From Aestuariibacter sp. A3R04 (GTDB taxonomy: Bacteria > Pseudomonadota > Gammaproteobacteria > Enterobacterales > Alteromonadaceae): a stretch of DNA of 64,000 bases. The notes under the pieces are model-generated. The model worked only from the letters and a program-made list of their open reading frames with translations. It had not been told where the DNA came from and made no database searches. Shown here in pieces: positions 10,484 through 18,569 of this stretch; the first letter of the stretch is position 1, and every line of letters starts with the position of its first letter. The stretch spans positions 124,001 to 188,000 of the forward strand of contig NZ_JAHKQR010000016.1 of the NCBI RefSeq assembly GCF_018860805.1. Direction: 5' to 3'. Position numbers and translations under genes: made by a program.

Positions 10484-10514
10484 TTTTTTCACCTCTAGCA
10501 CTTTAAATAACGTT

Positions 10515-10949
10515 TTAGACAGACAACATAAAGCCTGACAACACCGCACTTATAGTGCGTACATGATTCCAACGAACCCATCGGTTTAAATACACTTGCC
10601 ATACATTCTGGAGATTTGCTTTGGGAGCATCTCTAAGTCCATTGTTAAGCGGTACATTAAACAGCATAGTGACAAGTGTAGTACCCGCGAAAAACAGCAA
10701 TCCACCCAGTGCTTGAACTCCAGAATATACGAAGAAAAAATACAGCCCTGAAATACCCGATAAAACAAACAACGCCAAAAAAATCGGATTCAATATTTGA
10801 CGGTTTATTTCAATCATAACGGATGCCCCGGAAAAATTTCCCGCCAGTACAGTCATTATGGTATTACTGAAAATAAAGTACAGGCCCACCATAATCACTA
10901 TGGACAAGTGCATGATCCCTTCAGTAATAGTCAGTGCAAAATCAAACAT
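10515..10949 (-). CDS. DUF1772 / anthrone-oxygenase-like membrane protein
   Basis: A protein of 144 residues with about four membrane segments (HLSIVIMVGLYFIFSN, PIFLALFVLSGISGLYFFF, ALGGLLFFAGTTLVTMLFN and a C-terminal helix). The conserved FNVPLNN motif marks DUF1772, a family related to fungal anthrone oxygenases, although most bacterial members have no proven activity. The ATG at 10949 follows an AGAGG site and overlaps the end of the NmrA-like gene by 8 bp, so the two are probably translationally coupled. It belongs to the operon ending in the AraC gene. Confidence 0.78.
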   Translation of the reverse strand: MFDFALTITEGIMHLSIVIMVGLYFIFSNTIMTVLAGNFSGASVMIEINRQILNPIFLALFVLSGISGLYFFFVYSGVQALGGLLFFAGTTLVTMLFNVPLNNGLRDAPKANLQNVWQVYLNRWVRWNHVRTISAVLSGFMLSV

Positions 10950-11778
10950 GAGAGCCTCTGCCAAAATGGTTCTGATTAGCAATCACAAACTGTTCAAAAG
11001 TTTTTGCAGATCTACCTAAGGCTTGCTCAACACCGTCTACTGCATAAGCGTTTCTGCCATCGAGTACTTCAGTGAACAAATAGGTCAGCATATCTATAAC
11101 GTGACTATCAACCTTCTGATCCCGGAGTGTTGCTACGAAGTCAGATAGGGACACTTCGACGAAAGAAATCGGGGTTTGCAGTACTTTTGAGAAAATATCG
11201 GCTAATTGGGCAAAACTCAGTAACTCGGGGCCGGTCACCTCATAAAGCTTACCGTTGTGGCGCTCATCAAGCAGTGACGCAACAACAACGTCACAAATAT
11301 CATCCACATCCACAAAAGGCTCACCCACTGCACCAACTGGCAGCTCTATTGTCCCGGCCACAATAAAGTTGTGGAACATACCTTCAGAGAAATTCTGATT
11401 AAACCAGCTGGCTCTAACAATTGTATTACTTAAGTCTGACGTTTGAACGATTTCCTCACACACCTGTGCCGCAGGCTCACCTCTGCCAGAGAGCAGTGTG
11501 ATGTGCTTTACGCCTTTGATTTTGGCTAGTGCGCAGAACTTCGCGATATCATCAGGAGCTTGGGGCATCGCTAGATCTGGATAATAAGTTAAGTAGACTG
11601 CATCAACACCTAGTAGCGCCCTTGCCCAGGTTTCTGGTGCTTGCCAGTCAAAGTGGATCTCACCATTGCGACTCGCGCCTTGCACGTCTAAACCCAAATC
11701 ATGCAATTTTTGATAAACCCGAGAACCGGTTTTACCACTCGCACCAATTACTAAGTACTTGTTTGTGTTAAATTTCAT
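10942..11778 (-). CDS. NmrA-like NAD(P)-binding oxidoreductase (atypical SDR)
   Basis: A protein of 278 residues with an N-terminal Rossmann motif GASGKTGSRVYQ and the overall pattern of NmrA/quinone oxidoreductase 2-like atypical short-chain dehydrogenases (ITLLSGRGEPAAQVCEE, TIVRASWFNQNFSEG, YEVTGPELLSFAQLADIF). Such proteins either reduce quinone-like electrophiles or sense NADP(H). It is first in an operon with the DUF1772 protein and the AraC regulator. A perfect inverted repeat lies 18 bp upstream of its start codon and probably serves as an operator. Confidence 0.85.
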   Translation of the reverse strand: MKFNTNKYLVIGASGKTGSRVYQKLHDLGLDVQGASRNGEIHFDWQAPETWARALLGVDAVYLTYYPDLAMPQAPDDIAKFCALAKIKGVKHITLLSGRGEPAAQVCEEIVQTSDLSNTIVRASWFNQNFSEGMFHNFIVAGTIELPVGAVGEPFVDVDDICDVVVASLLDERHNGKLYEVTGPELLSFAQLADIFSKVLQTPISFVEVSLSDFVATLRDQKVDSHVIDMLTYLFTEVLDGRNAYAVDGVEQALGRSAKTFEQFVIANQNHFGRGSHV

Positions 11779-11796
11779 TTCTGATTCACTCTTAAT

Positions 11797-11820
11797 GATT
11801 AAAGTACAAACACTTTAATC
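11797..11820. promoter_or_regulatory. Inverted repeat, candidate operator of the NmrA-DUF1772-AraC operon
   Basis: Perfect 9-bp arms GATTAAAGT and ACTTTAATC separated by 6 nt, ending 18 bp from the NmrA-like start codon. This is where a repressor or activator would act. The binder is unknown; the operon's own AraC protein is one candidate, although AraC sites are usually direct rather than inverted repeats. Confidence 0.55.
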
Positions 11821-12032
11821 CAGAGCGTTAAACCAATGTTTGCAGAGCGTATCTAATACTGTGCAGATCGTACTGACCTGCTTCAAAGTAATGTAAAACG
11901 CAGGCCTATAGCACGCGTACAGTGGCTCGCCCGTGAGCAAATGTACGCAACGTATAAGTGATAGCGATCGCGCTGGGCTTTAAACCCACCTGCTCCGGTC
12001 TTAAGTTAGAGGTGTTAAGAGCTGTTTTAGCG

Positions 12033-13280
12033 CTACTTTGGGGTACGTCTCTTGGTGACTGTGAAGTACACAATAAGCAAGATGACCCAGCCCACAGAGC
12101 CAACTATTATGGGTAGTAAGGAAGAATTGATTGCTCTATCTGAATAAATGAAATCAGGCTTTCCGCTTTGCCACAGCACCCATTCAAAGCCTATTTCTGA
12201 TGCTAGGGTTTGGTGGCCGGAAACTAATGCAATATACCCATCACCCGACACAGGATTGATGCGGATACTGGTGTTGATGGCGGGGTCATTACTGCCATCG
12301 TGACCAATGACAAATTGACCATCGGCTAAAGGCGCATATAACATCGCACCGGGCCCCCAAATCGGTGCTCCCATTACGCTCGCCATAGGCGTAGACAAGG
12401 CCTCAATTAGTTGCGGCTCAGTGATAATTGATTGAAGTAATGCAACTAGATCATTAGCCGAAGTATTCATCGCAGTGGCTGCAGAAGACGCATATTGAAA
12501 TGCTGCTGTTTGTTGCCCCATTGCATCGTAGAAAGGTGTACTATTTTCATCGGATTGAATGAAATCAAAGTTAGTTCGCGCCATGCCCCTGGGCGTAAAG
12601 ACATTGTGCTTGACCCAGGCGGCATAGCTCTCACCTGTTACATCTTCAAGGAGCAACTCCAGCAATAGATAACTGCCGCCTGAATACTGAAACTCACTTC
12701 CCGGCGCGATCCCGACTACGATTTTCTTTTCACCAGCGGAGCTGCGAGGATTATTCAGCGACTCAACCAGGCTCGGCAAAGATTCATCTTGACTATAATC
12801 ACCAAAACCTAAGCCATCGGTGAGTCCGCCAGTGTGACTTAACAAACGTGCAATAGTCACTTGGTCGTGGTCAAAATTACTGGGTGGCAAACTCCAGCGA
12901 GTAATGTAGTTTTCAACGGGATCATCTAGCTCAATTCTTTGCTGTTGGACCAGAGTATGAATAGATAATGCCGCGATAAATTTACTCATTGAAGCTGCTG
13001 GGAAAAGAGTATCACCATCGACGCTCGCGACGTCTGAACTTGCTGTTTGATAATGGCGCTCCACCACCTTGCCATTTTCCAAAAGTACTACTACACCATT
13101 GCCTTTCAAACTATCCGACACTGCTTGTTTCGCATAATCTATAAAGGCTTTATGATCATGTCGCGGCGCTACAGGTGTCATCCATACCCCTTCAAATGAC
13201 AGGAGTGCAGCTACAGGTATCCACAGGATTGCAGGCACAAACATCAATACAGCTTTGCTAAATTTGTTTTGTATATTCAT
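12033..13280 (-). CDS. Class C beta-lactamase-related serine hydrolase, membrane-anchored
   Basis: A protein of 415 residues. An N-terminal hydrophobic segment (residues 9-30) sends it to the periplasm and a C-terminal one (LLPIIVGSVGWVILLIVYF) probably anchors it. The active-site motif SMSK gives Ser97 and Lys100. The second motif is YSG (in FQYSGGSY) and the third HDG (VIGHDGSND). This is the pattern of the AmpC-like esterase/D-aminopeptidase family, not of true AmpC (YxN, KTG). Antibiotic hydrolysis is therefore doubtful; an esterase or peptidase role is more likely. It stands alone, with about 250 bp of unassigned sequence on its 3' side. Confidence 0.85.
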   Translation of the reverse strand: MNIQNKFSKAVLMFVPAILWIPVAALLSFEGVWMTPVAPRHDHKAFIDYAKQAVSDSLKGNGVVVLLENGKVVERHYQTASSDVASVDGDTLFPAASMSKFIAALSIHTLVQQQRIELDDPVENYITRWSLPPSNFDHDQVTIARLLSHTGGLTDGLGFGDYSQDESLPSLVESLNNPRSSAGEKKIVVGIAPGSEFQYSGGSYLLLELLLEDVTGESYAAWVKHNVFTPRGMARTNFDFIQSDENSTPFYDAMGQQTAAFQYASSAATAMNTSANDLVALLQSIITEPQLIEALSTPMASVMGAPIWGPGAMLYAPLADGQFVIGHDGSNDPAINTSIRINPVSGDGYIALVSGHQTLASEIGFEWVLWQSGKPDFIYSDRAINSSLLPIIVGSVGWVILLIVYFTVTKRRTPK

Positions 13281-13438
13281 TTCGGAATCCTCAATGTGTA
13301 GCAGCTCTTTTCCAACCCACTGCCGAATATTTAAGTTGTAACAAGTCTAACTATCACAAAAATGTTCACTTGATTCTGCGTACAAAAAGCAATGCAGTCA
13401 GTGCAGCTTGTTAACTACAGACGCACTGAAAGATTGCG

Positions 13439-13969
13439 TTAGTTGAGTTCTAGAACTGCCAATGCAGCTTGCAGCTTTGCGTTCATTTCTGGGTTCGTTA
13501 TTGTTCTCGAGTCCTGGTCAAAGTTTTCGTAAAAACTCGGAATTGAAAGCGATGCTTTTACTTGGCCGTCGAAAAAATGTGCGGACCCACTGGCCAAAGC
13601 CAACACGCTTTTTGCGCCCCCAGGGCCGGGTGAAGTCGCGAGCATAATTATCGGTTTTCCTTGATAAACCTTCATATTTACGCGCGTTGCCCAATCAAAT
13701 AGATTCTTATAAGCAACGGTATAGTTGCCATTGTGCTCCGCGTAAGAAATGAGTAACGCATCGGCCTGCTGTATTTTGTAGAAAAAACTCGAAGCTGCTT
13801 CGGGGATACCGTAAGCCTCCTCGAGATCGCTGCTGTAAATTGGCATCTCATAGTCGTTGATGTCGATGACTTCTACATCATGCTGGGGCATCAATGATGT
13901 GGCGTAATTAATCAACTGTTTGTTAATCGATTTATGGCTATTGCTAGCAGGAATGGCTAATACTTTCAT
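13439..13969 (-). CDS. NAD(P)H-dependent FMN reductase (flavodoxin-like)
   Basis: A protein of 176 residues of the NADPH-dependent FMN reductase family. Visible are the N-terminal phosphate loop IPASNSHKSINKQL, the AEHNGNYTVAYKNLFDW segment that binds the isoalloxazine ring, and TSPGPGGAKSVL. It is expected to be a cytoplasmic flavin or quinone reductase. It lies 49 bp after the pirin gene on the same strand, so the two probably form one operon controlled by the divergent LysR gene at 15007. Confidence 0.88.
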   Translation of the reverse strand: MKVLAIPASNSHKSINKQLINYATSLMPQHDVEVIDINDYEMPIYSSDLEEAYGIPEAASSFFYKIQQADALLISYAEHNGNYTVAYKNLFDWATRVNMKVYQGKPIIMLATSPGPGGAKSVLALASGSAHFFDGQVKASLSIPSFYENFDQDSRTITNPEMNAKLQAALAVLELN

Positions 13970-14018
13970 TGGAATATCCTAATTGGAGTTGATTGAAAAC
14001 TTTGCTTGTAGCGAGCAA

Positions 14019-14873
14019 CTAGTTAATGCTACCGAGCTTGCCAGCCGCAAAGTCAGCTTCGATCTGTACAATTTCTTCGTGAGAGCTCATAACAAAAGGC
14101 CCTTTTTGTACAAAAGGTTCGTTGACCGGCTGCCCCGTAAAGAGCGCAAAGTGCGTTTCGTTTGCAGAGCGATTATTTAACTGAAGCGTATTGACAGGCT
14201 GTTCGTTTAGTTGAGGTAACGCTATGGACTGTCCTTGGCTAAGGTTTTTCTTTTCACCATTGATTTCTAAACTAAGCTGTCCTTGTATGGCATATACCCA
14301 TGCGCTATCGTACTCGTTTACTTGATGAGAAAACGAACCATTAGGAGCAATTGTTCCATCGAGAATTGTCATGGGTAACACGGGTGATTGTTTACCTTGC
14401 AAACCATTACTATCGCCAAGAACGATGCGTACCCGAACGCCTTTGTCCTGAAAGACTGGCATGTTCTGCGACTTTACATGTAATGATGAAGGCGCACTTT
14501 GCTTGAGGGCAGCTGGTAAATTAACAAAAACTTGAAGACCATGAATGTGAGCGCCTGGACGCGGAGATTCGTCGTGAACAACACCAGCCCCAGCATTTAG
14601 CCAATACAAGTCGCCAGGCATAAGATTGAAATCATTGCCCAGCGAGTCACGATTGCGAAACCCACCCCGACTATCTTCGAACAAAATCGATACCGCTGAA
14701 AGGCCTGCGTGTGGGTGAGCACCAAACGTGGGTTGCGTCATTCTGTAGTGATCAACCATCACCAGCGGATCCATTGCTCCAGAGAAATCTTTTTCTCTGA
14801 AAGCTAATGCGTTAAAGCCATTTCCAAGCTTAAGTATATTGCCGTTTATCGCTGAGGATACTTGTACAGTCAT
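14019..14873 (-). CDS. Pirin family protein
   Basis: A protein of 284 residues, a bicupin of the pirin family. The metal-site motif HPHAGLSAVSILFED gives two histidines, and GAGVVHDESP supplies the third histidine and the glutamate. Bacterial pirins are iron proteins and some oxidise quercetin. The ATG at 14873 follows GGGAG. It is first in an operon with the FMN reductase and is divergent from a LysR regulator. That arrangement is common for quinone- or electrophile-responsive pirin loci. Confidence 0.92.
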   Translation of the reverse strand: MTVQVSSAINGNILKLGNGFNALAFREKDFSGAMDPLVMVDHYRMTQPTFGAHPHAGLSAVSILFEDSRGGFRNRDSLGNDFNLMPGDLYWLNAGAGVVHDESPRPGAHIHGLQVFVNLPAALKQSAPSSLHVKSQNMPVFQDKGVRVRIVLGDSNGLQGKQSPVLPMTILDGTIAPNGSFSHQVNEYDSAWVYAIQGQLSLEINGEKKNLSQGQSIALPQLNEQPVNTLQLNNRSANETHFALFTGQPVNEPFVQKGPFVMSSHEEIVQIEADFAAGKLGSIN

Positions 14874-14964
14874 CGTTCTATCTCCCGATTCAGTGTTTTT
14901 TCATCACGGTTTAGATACTACCAATAGAACAATCAGGCCTTGTAGTGGCAATTTTTGAAATTAC

Positions 14965-14982
14965 CGTTCTATAATTAGAACG
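14965..14982. promoter_or_regulatory. LysR-type operator candidate between pirin and LysR genes
   Basis: Perfect 7-bp arms CGTTCTA and TAGAACG around a TAAT centre. A third copy of the half-site CGTTCTA occurs at 14874-14880 next to the pirin start, and TAGAAC occurs again between them. An interrupted palindrome in a divergent promoter is the usual LysR regulator site. Confidence 0.65.
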
Positions 14983-15006
14983 ACATAATTATTTGAGATT
15001 ATTGGT

Positions 15007-15912
15007 ATGATCGATTTGAACGACTACTTTTATTTTGTTCACGTTGTTGAAAAACGCGGCTTTTCACCAGCTGCTGCTGCACTCAACATGCCAAAATCTC
15101 GCCTTAGCCGACACGTTGCAAAGTTAGAAGAAAGACTGGCGACTAAGTTGATTCAAAGAACCTCTCGCCACTTTAGCGTGACAGAATCAGGGCATATTTT
15201 TTATCAGCATGCGCGCGCACTGTTGGATGAGATGGAAGCTGCGGAAGCCGCTATTCAAACCCGGAAGACTTCGTTAAGCGGACGGGTAACTATGAGTTGT
15301 TCGGTGGGAGTAGCCCAGTTCGCAATTAAATACTTAATCCCCGAGTTCTTACATACCAATCCCAAAGTAGAGCTAAAGCAGCAAGTTACTAATCAGGCGA
15401 TTGATCTTGTGTCTTCAGGGGTAGATCTAGCCATTAGAGGGCATCTCGACGCACTACCAGACTCAAGTATTATTCAAAGACACTTAACCACTGTATCTTG
15501 GTATTTATTTGCGAGCCCTGAGTATTTATCGAAGACCGGGTGCCCCAAATCCCCGTATGATCTCTATAAAAGACCGAGCTTAAAGGTCGGTTGGCAGACT
15601 ACTACGGGACATTGGACACTGGAAAATACTGAAGGTGTAAAAACCACAATCCCCTTTAGTCCACAATTTTGTAGTGACGATATGGGTACATTAAAACACG
15701 CCGCTGAAAAGGGACTTGGCTTGGTCAGTTTACCAGCCTATGTGTGCCGCGAAGAACTACAACAAGGGACATTAGTAAGAGTGTTGCCTGATTGGATTTC
15801 CGGTAAAGCACAACTGAGCTTGATGATGCCCTCGCGCAAAGGTCAACCAGCTTCTGTAAGAGCGTTCGCAGATTATTTACTTGAGAACTTCGATGACAGA
15901 ATTGGGGATTAA
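15007..15912 (+). CDS. LysR-family transcriptional regulator
   Basis: A protein of 301 residues, normal for LysR. The N-terminal winged HTH is clear (FSPAAAALNMPKSRLSRHVAKLEERL), followed by the periplasmic-binding-like effector domain (LSGRVTMSCSVGVAQFAIKYL, GVDLAIRGHLDALPDSS). It is divergent from the pirin-FMN reductase operon with a palindromic site between them, so it most likely controls that operon. The last base of its TAA stop codon is the first base of the second copy of the 111-bp repeat, so its 3' end sits exactly at a recombination junction. Confidence 0.92.
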   Translation: MIDLNDYFYFVHVVEKRGFSPAAAALNMPKSRLSRHVAKLEERLATKLIQRTSRHFSVTESGHIFYQHARALLDEMEAAEAAIQTRKTSLSGRVTMSCSVGVAQFAIKYLIPEFLHTNPKVELKQQVTNQAIDLVSSGVDLAIRGHLDALPDSSIIQRHLTTVSWYLFASPEYLSKTGCPKSPYDLYKRPSLKVGWQTTTGHWTLENTEGVKTTIPFSPQFCSDDMGTLKHAAEKGLGLVSLPAYVCREELQQGTLVRVLPDWISGKAQLSLMMPSRKGQPASVRAFADYLLENFDDRIGD

Positions 15913-16022
15913 TTGCAGTACTGGCGCCTCTAATACAGCGAGAACTCTGCTGGCGATTGCTCCGCTCGCCACTAGGCGTGGCGCTTCAGGAAACCGGTAA
16001 CTCAGACAGTGAAACCGCCCGC
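15912..16022 (+). repeat. 111-bp perfect direct repeat, copy 2 (orphan AraC-gene fragment)
   Basis: Identical to 6767-6877. Here it is noncoding debris between the LysR stop codon and the end of the GH130 gene, without the rest of an AraC gene on either side. It marks a junction left by duplication, capture or homologous recombination across the 9-kb accessory block between the copies. Confidence 0.97.
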
Positions 16023-16052
16023 TCTTCTCAACGCGAGCTACCGCCTCTCGAA

Positions 16053-17537
16053 TTAGATCTTATCCATGCTTTCCAGTAACTCCTTCACGTTTACACTGAC
16101 AAGGCCGCTGCTAATATCGGACATGGCATATGGCAAAATAAGTTCGTTTCGATGTACTAATGCGCCGCAACTGTAGACTACGTTGGGCACATAGCCTTCC
16201 CGCTCTTGTTCATGGGGGCGAAGTAAGGGGTGAGATAATTTTGCAATCACACGGCGAGGATCATCGAGATCGAGTAACACTGCACCAATGGAATATTCCC
16301 GCATAGGCCCCACGCCATGAGTTAGCACAAGCCAGCCTGCTTCCGTTTCTATGGGAGAGCCGCAATTGCCCAACTGTATGAATTCCCAAGGTTGCTCGGG
16401 GGTTTGCACTAACGTCGCGTTTCCCCAATGAGACAGTGTGTCGGAATACATGATGTAGTTGTTCTCACCGTCCAAACGCCCCAACATGGCGTATTTCCCA
16501 TTTACCTTGCGAGGGAAAAGGGCCATTCCCTTATTTTGCGCCGCATTACCGCTAAATGTGGAAATTTTGAAATGTGAAAAATCACGGGTTTCCATGAGTT
16601 GTGGCAAAATATTATGCCCGTCATAAGCGGTATAAGTGGCGTAGTAGGTTTGTTGATTTTCATCATTAAATTCCACAAAACGCGCATCTTCAATGCCTGC
16701 CACTTCGCTCGGCGAAAGGGGAAAGATAACGCGTTCTGAAATGCTGCGGGTTTTGTGAAAATTGATCTCGTAATTAGCGTGAGCAACTAACTGAACAGTA
16801 TGTAAACACTGCCCGTATTCGTCACCGACATTCCGCGATAACATGTCCACGACCGCATTGTCGATTTCCCGCAGTGTAAAGCGCTCTGGCAGGCGGTTCA
16901 ATAAATCGTTGAGCGCTTTTTTTTCTGGTGTAAAAGAGTAAACACGTTGAAAAAATGTCGCTTTATCAAATAGTGTTTCGTTTTTTTGTAGTGGCATTTC
17001 TACAATATCACTTACCGGATCGAATAAGATACTGCCATCTTCTTTAATGATACCGCTGCGAAAACACAAAGACGAAATATGCCCTTCACCAACGGCCCGC
17101 AAACTCATTACAAAGCGGAGTTCATGGGGCCCAAGATTACTTTGGTCTGGGTGCCTGACTATAGAGGGATTAAACAGTGCCGCCGACGAAACGGCATACT
17201 CCATTGTAAAATACGCCCCCAGCAGCATCTTCTGATTGGCCGACAAGGTTAGATTGCTCGGCGCATAGGGTTCTACCAACTTAAAGTTGGCGTCCAATAT
17301 ACTGTTAAGATCGCGGTGACGTTCTGAAAAATCCAGCCGCAAGCGGTCTAACAATTTATTTGCATCCTGTTTCGATAAACCCAATACCCGATTGATAATT
17401 GCTTGTATACGGCTCGGTCCTCCCGAAGGTATGTGAGGCCGGCAAATTACCAATGAGGGATCGGGGTGTAATTTCCATTTGCGACGTTTAATACTGAGTT
17501 CGTGTTTCGGGATTTCTGAAGTATTAACACTGTTCAT
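16053..17537 (-). CDS. GH130-like glycoside phosphorylase/hydrolase
   Basis: A protein of 494 residues. The five-bladed propeller of GH130 is recognisable (GIEDARFVEFNDE, YYATYTAYDG, MALFPRKVNGKYAMLGR, GNCGSPIETEAGWLVLTHGVG, REGYVPNVVYSCGAL). GH130 enzymes phosphorolyse or hydrolyse beta-mannosides. About 200 N-terminal residues precede the propeller, as in the longer subfamilies. It is the last gene of an operon with two GT4 glycosyltransferases, 18 bp downstream of the nearer one. That suggests a role in making or turning over a mannose-containing glycan rather than scavenging. Substrate not determined. Confidence 0.85.
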   Translation of the reverse strand: MNSVNTSEIPKHELSIKRRKWKLHPDPSLVICRPHIPSGGPSRIQAIINRVLGLSKQDANKLLDRLRLDFSERHRDLNSILDANFKLVEPYAPSNLTLSANQKMLLGAYFTMEYAVSSAALFNPSIVRHPDQSNLGPHELRFVMSLRAVGEGHISSLCFRSGIIKEDGSILFDPVSDIVEMPLQKNETLFDKATFFQRVYSFTPEKKALNDLLNRLPERFTLREIDNAVVDMLSRNVGDEYGQCLHTVQLVAHANYEINFHKTRSISERVIFPLSPSEVAGIEDARFVEFNDENQQTYYATYTAYDGHNILPQLMETRDFSHFKISTFSGNAAQNKGMALFPRKVNGKYAMLGRLDGENNYIMYSDTLSHWGNATLVQTPEQPWEFIQLGNCGSPIETEAGWLVLTHGVGPMREYSIGAVLLDLDDPRRVIAKLSHPLLRPHEQEREGYVPNVVYSCGALVHRNELILPYAMSDISSGLVSVNVKELLESMDKI

Positions 17538-17555
17538 TACATTTCCATCGTATTG

Positions 17556-18569
17556 CTATTGTTGGGCAAGGATTTTTTTGTAAACAGTAAGGTAATTATC
17601 AACCATGGCATCAGCGCTAAAATGTTGTCTTACATGGTCTTGGCACTTTTCTCGTGCTATATCATCAATGCGGTCGACGGCCCGCACAGCTTCATTCGTG
17701 TTGGTACACAAATAGCCATTTTCGCCGTGTTTGATTAGCTCTGGCATACTGCCGCGGTTAAAGGCAATCACCGGCGTACCGCACGCCATAGATTCGATGA
17801 CAGACAGACCGAATGGCTCATCGAATTGAATGGGATGAAGCAACGCTGCCGCGCGGCTGAGCAAGGTATTTCTTTGTACCGGATCAGCCACACCAACATA
17901 TTGAATTTGATCGCAGCTTAAGGCTGGCTTGATAAATCTGTCAAAATACGCTTCATCCTGGATTATCCCCGCCATGATCAGACGTTTACCACTGCGCTTG
18001 GCAATATCGATGGCTTCTTTGGCACCTTTGTCATTGTGAATACGGCCAAAAAACACCAGGTAGTCATCATGTTTGTGGTGAAATTCGAACTGGGATAAAT
18101 CAATGCCGTGATACACGGTATCAATATAATTAAGTGCCGAAGCGCGATCGCTGTTTGAAATAGAAACAAAATGGGTGTTTTTGTTATATTTTTTATAGAC
18201 AGGCAAGATGTCTTTAGATGAAAAGCCATGAATGGTGGTGACCACTGGCGTTTTCGTCATGTGGCTATAACTCAGGGGCAGGAAATCAAAATGATTGTGA
18301 ATAATGTCAAATTCATCCCCTTGTTCAAAGACCTCGGCAATATGCAAGCATTCCCATACTTTAGGAATAAGGGTTTTATCTTCTTCGTAACCGTGAAGGC
18401 ATACTGATTTTAAATTTGCCGCGGTAATGGAATCGCCGGTGGCAAATAAGGTCACATCCTCACCTCGGGCAACTAAGCCTTCGGTGAGAATAGAGACCAC
18501 ACTTTCCCAAGGTCCGTAATGACGAGGAGGCGTTCGCCATGCAATAGGAGAAAGCATTGCTATCTTCAT
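17556..18569 (-). CDS. GT4-family glycosyltransferase
   Basis: A protein of 337 residues with the GT-B fold pattern: N-terminal PRHYGPWESVVSILTEGL, a central FFGRIHNDKGAKEAIDIA, and the C-terminal donor site with an intact E-x7-E motif (EPFGLSVIE) followed by SMACGTPVIAFNRGSMPELI. It is a retaining transferase using an NDP-sugar in the cytoplasm; the acceptor is unknown. Its ATG overlaps the stop codon of the upstream, larger GT4 gene by 4 bp (ATGA), so the two are translationally coupled. Confidence 0.9.
   Translation of the reverse strand: MKIAMLSPIAWRTPPRHYGPWESVVSILTEGLVARGEDVTLFATGDSITAANLKSVCLHGYEEDKTLIPKVWECLHIAEVFEQGDEFDIIHNHFDFLPLSYSHMTKTPVVTTIHGFSSKDILPVYKKYNKNTHFVSISNSDRASALNYIDTVYHGIDLSQFEFHHKHDDYLVFFGRIHNDKGAKEAIDIAKRSGKRLIMAGIIQDEAYFDRFIKPALSCDQIQYVGVADPVQRNTLLSRAAALLHPIQFDEPFGLSVIESMACGTPVIAFNRGSMPELIKHGENGYLCTNTNEAVRAVDRIDDIAREKCQDHVRQHFSADAMVDNYLTVYKKILAQQ

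Noticed and set aside
11906..12103. Open frame of 65 codons on the minus strand beyond the beta-lactamase-like gene.
   Set aside because: Its first third overlaps the true 3' end of that gene in another frame; the rest resembles no family I recognise, so it could be debris but cannot be supported.
12033..13280. Beta-lactamase-like gene as an antibiotic resistance gene.
   Set aside because: The second and third motifs are YSG and HDG rather than YxN and KTG, and membrane anchoring is unlike AmpC; an esterase/peptidase role fits better.
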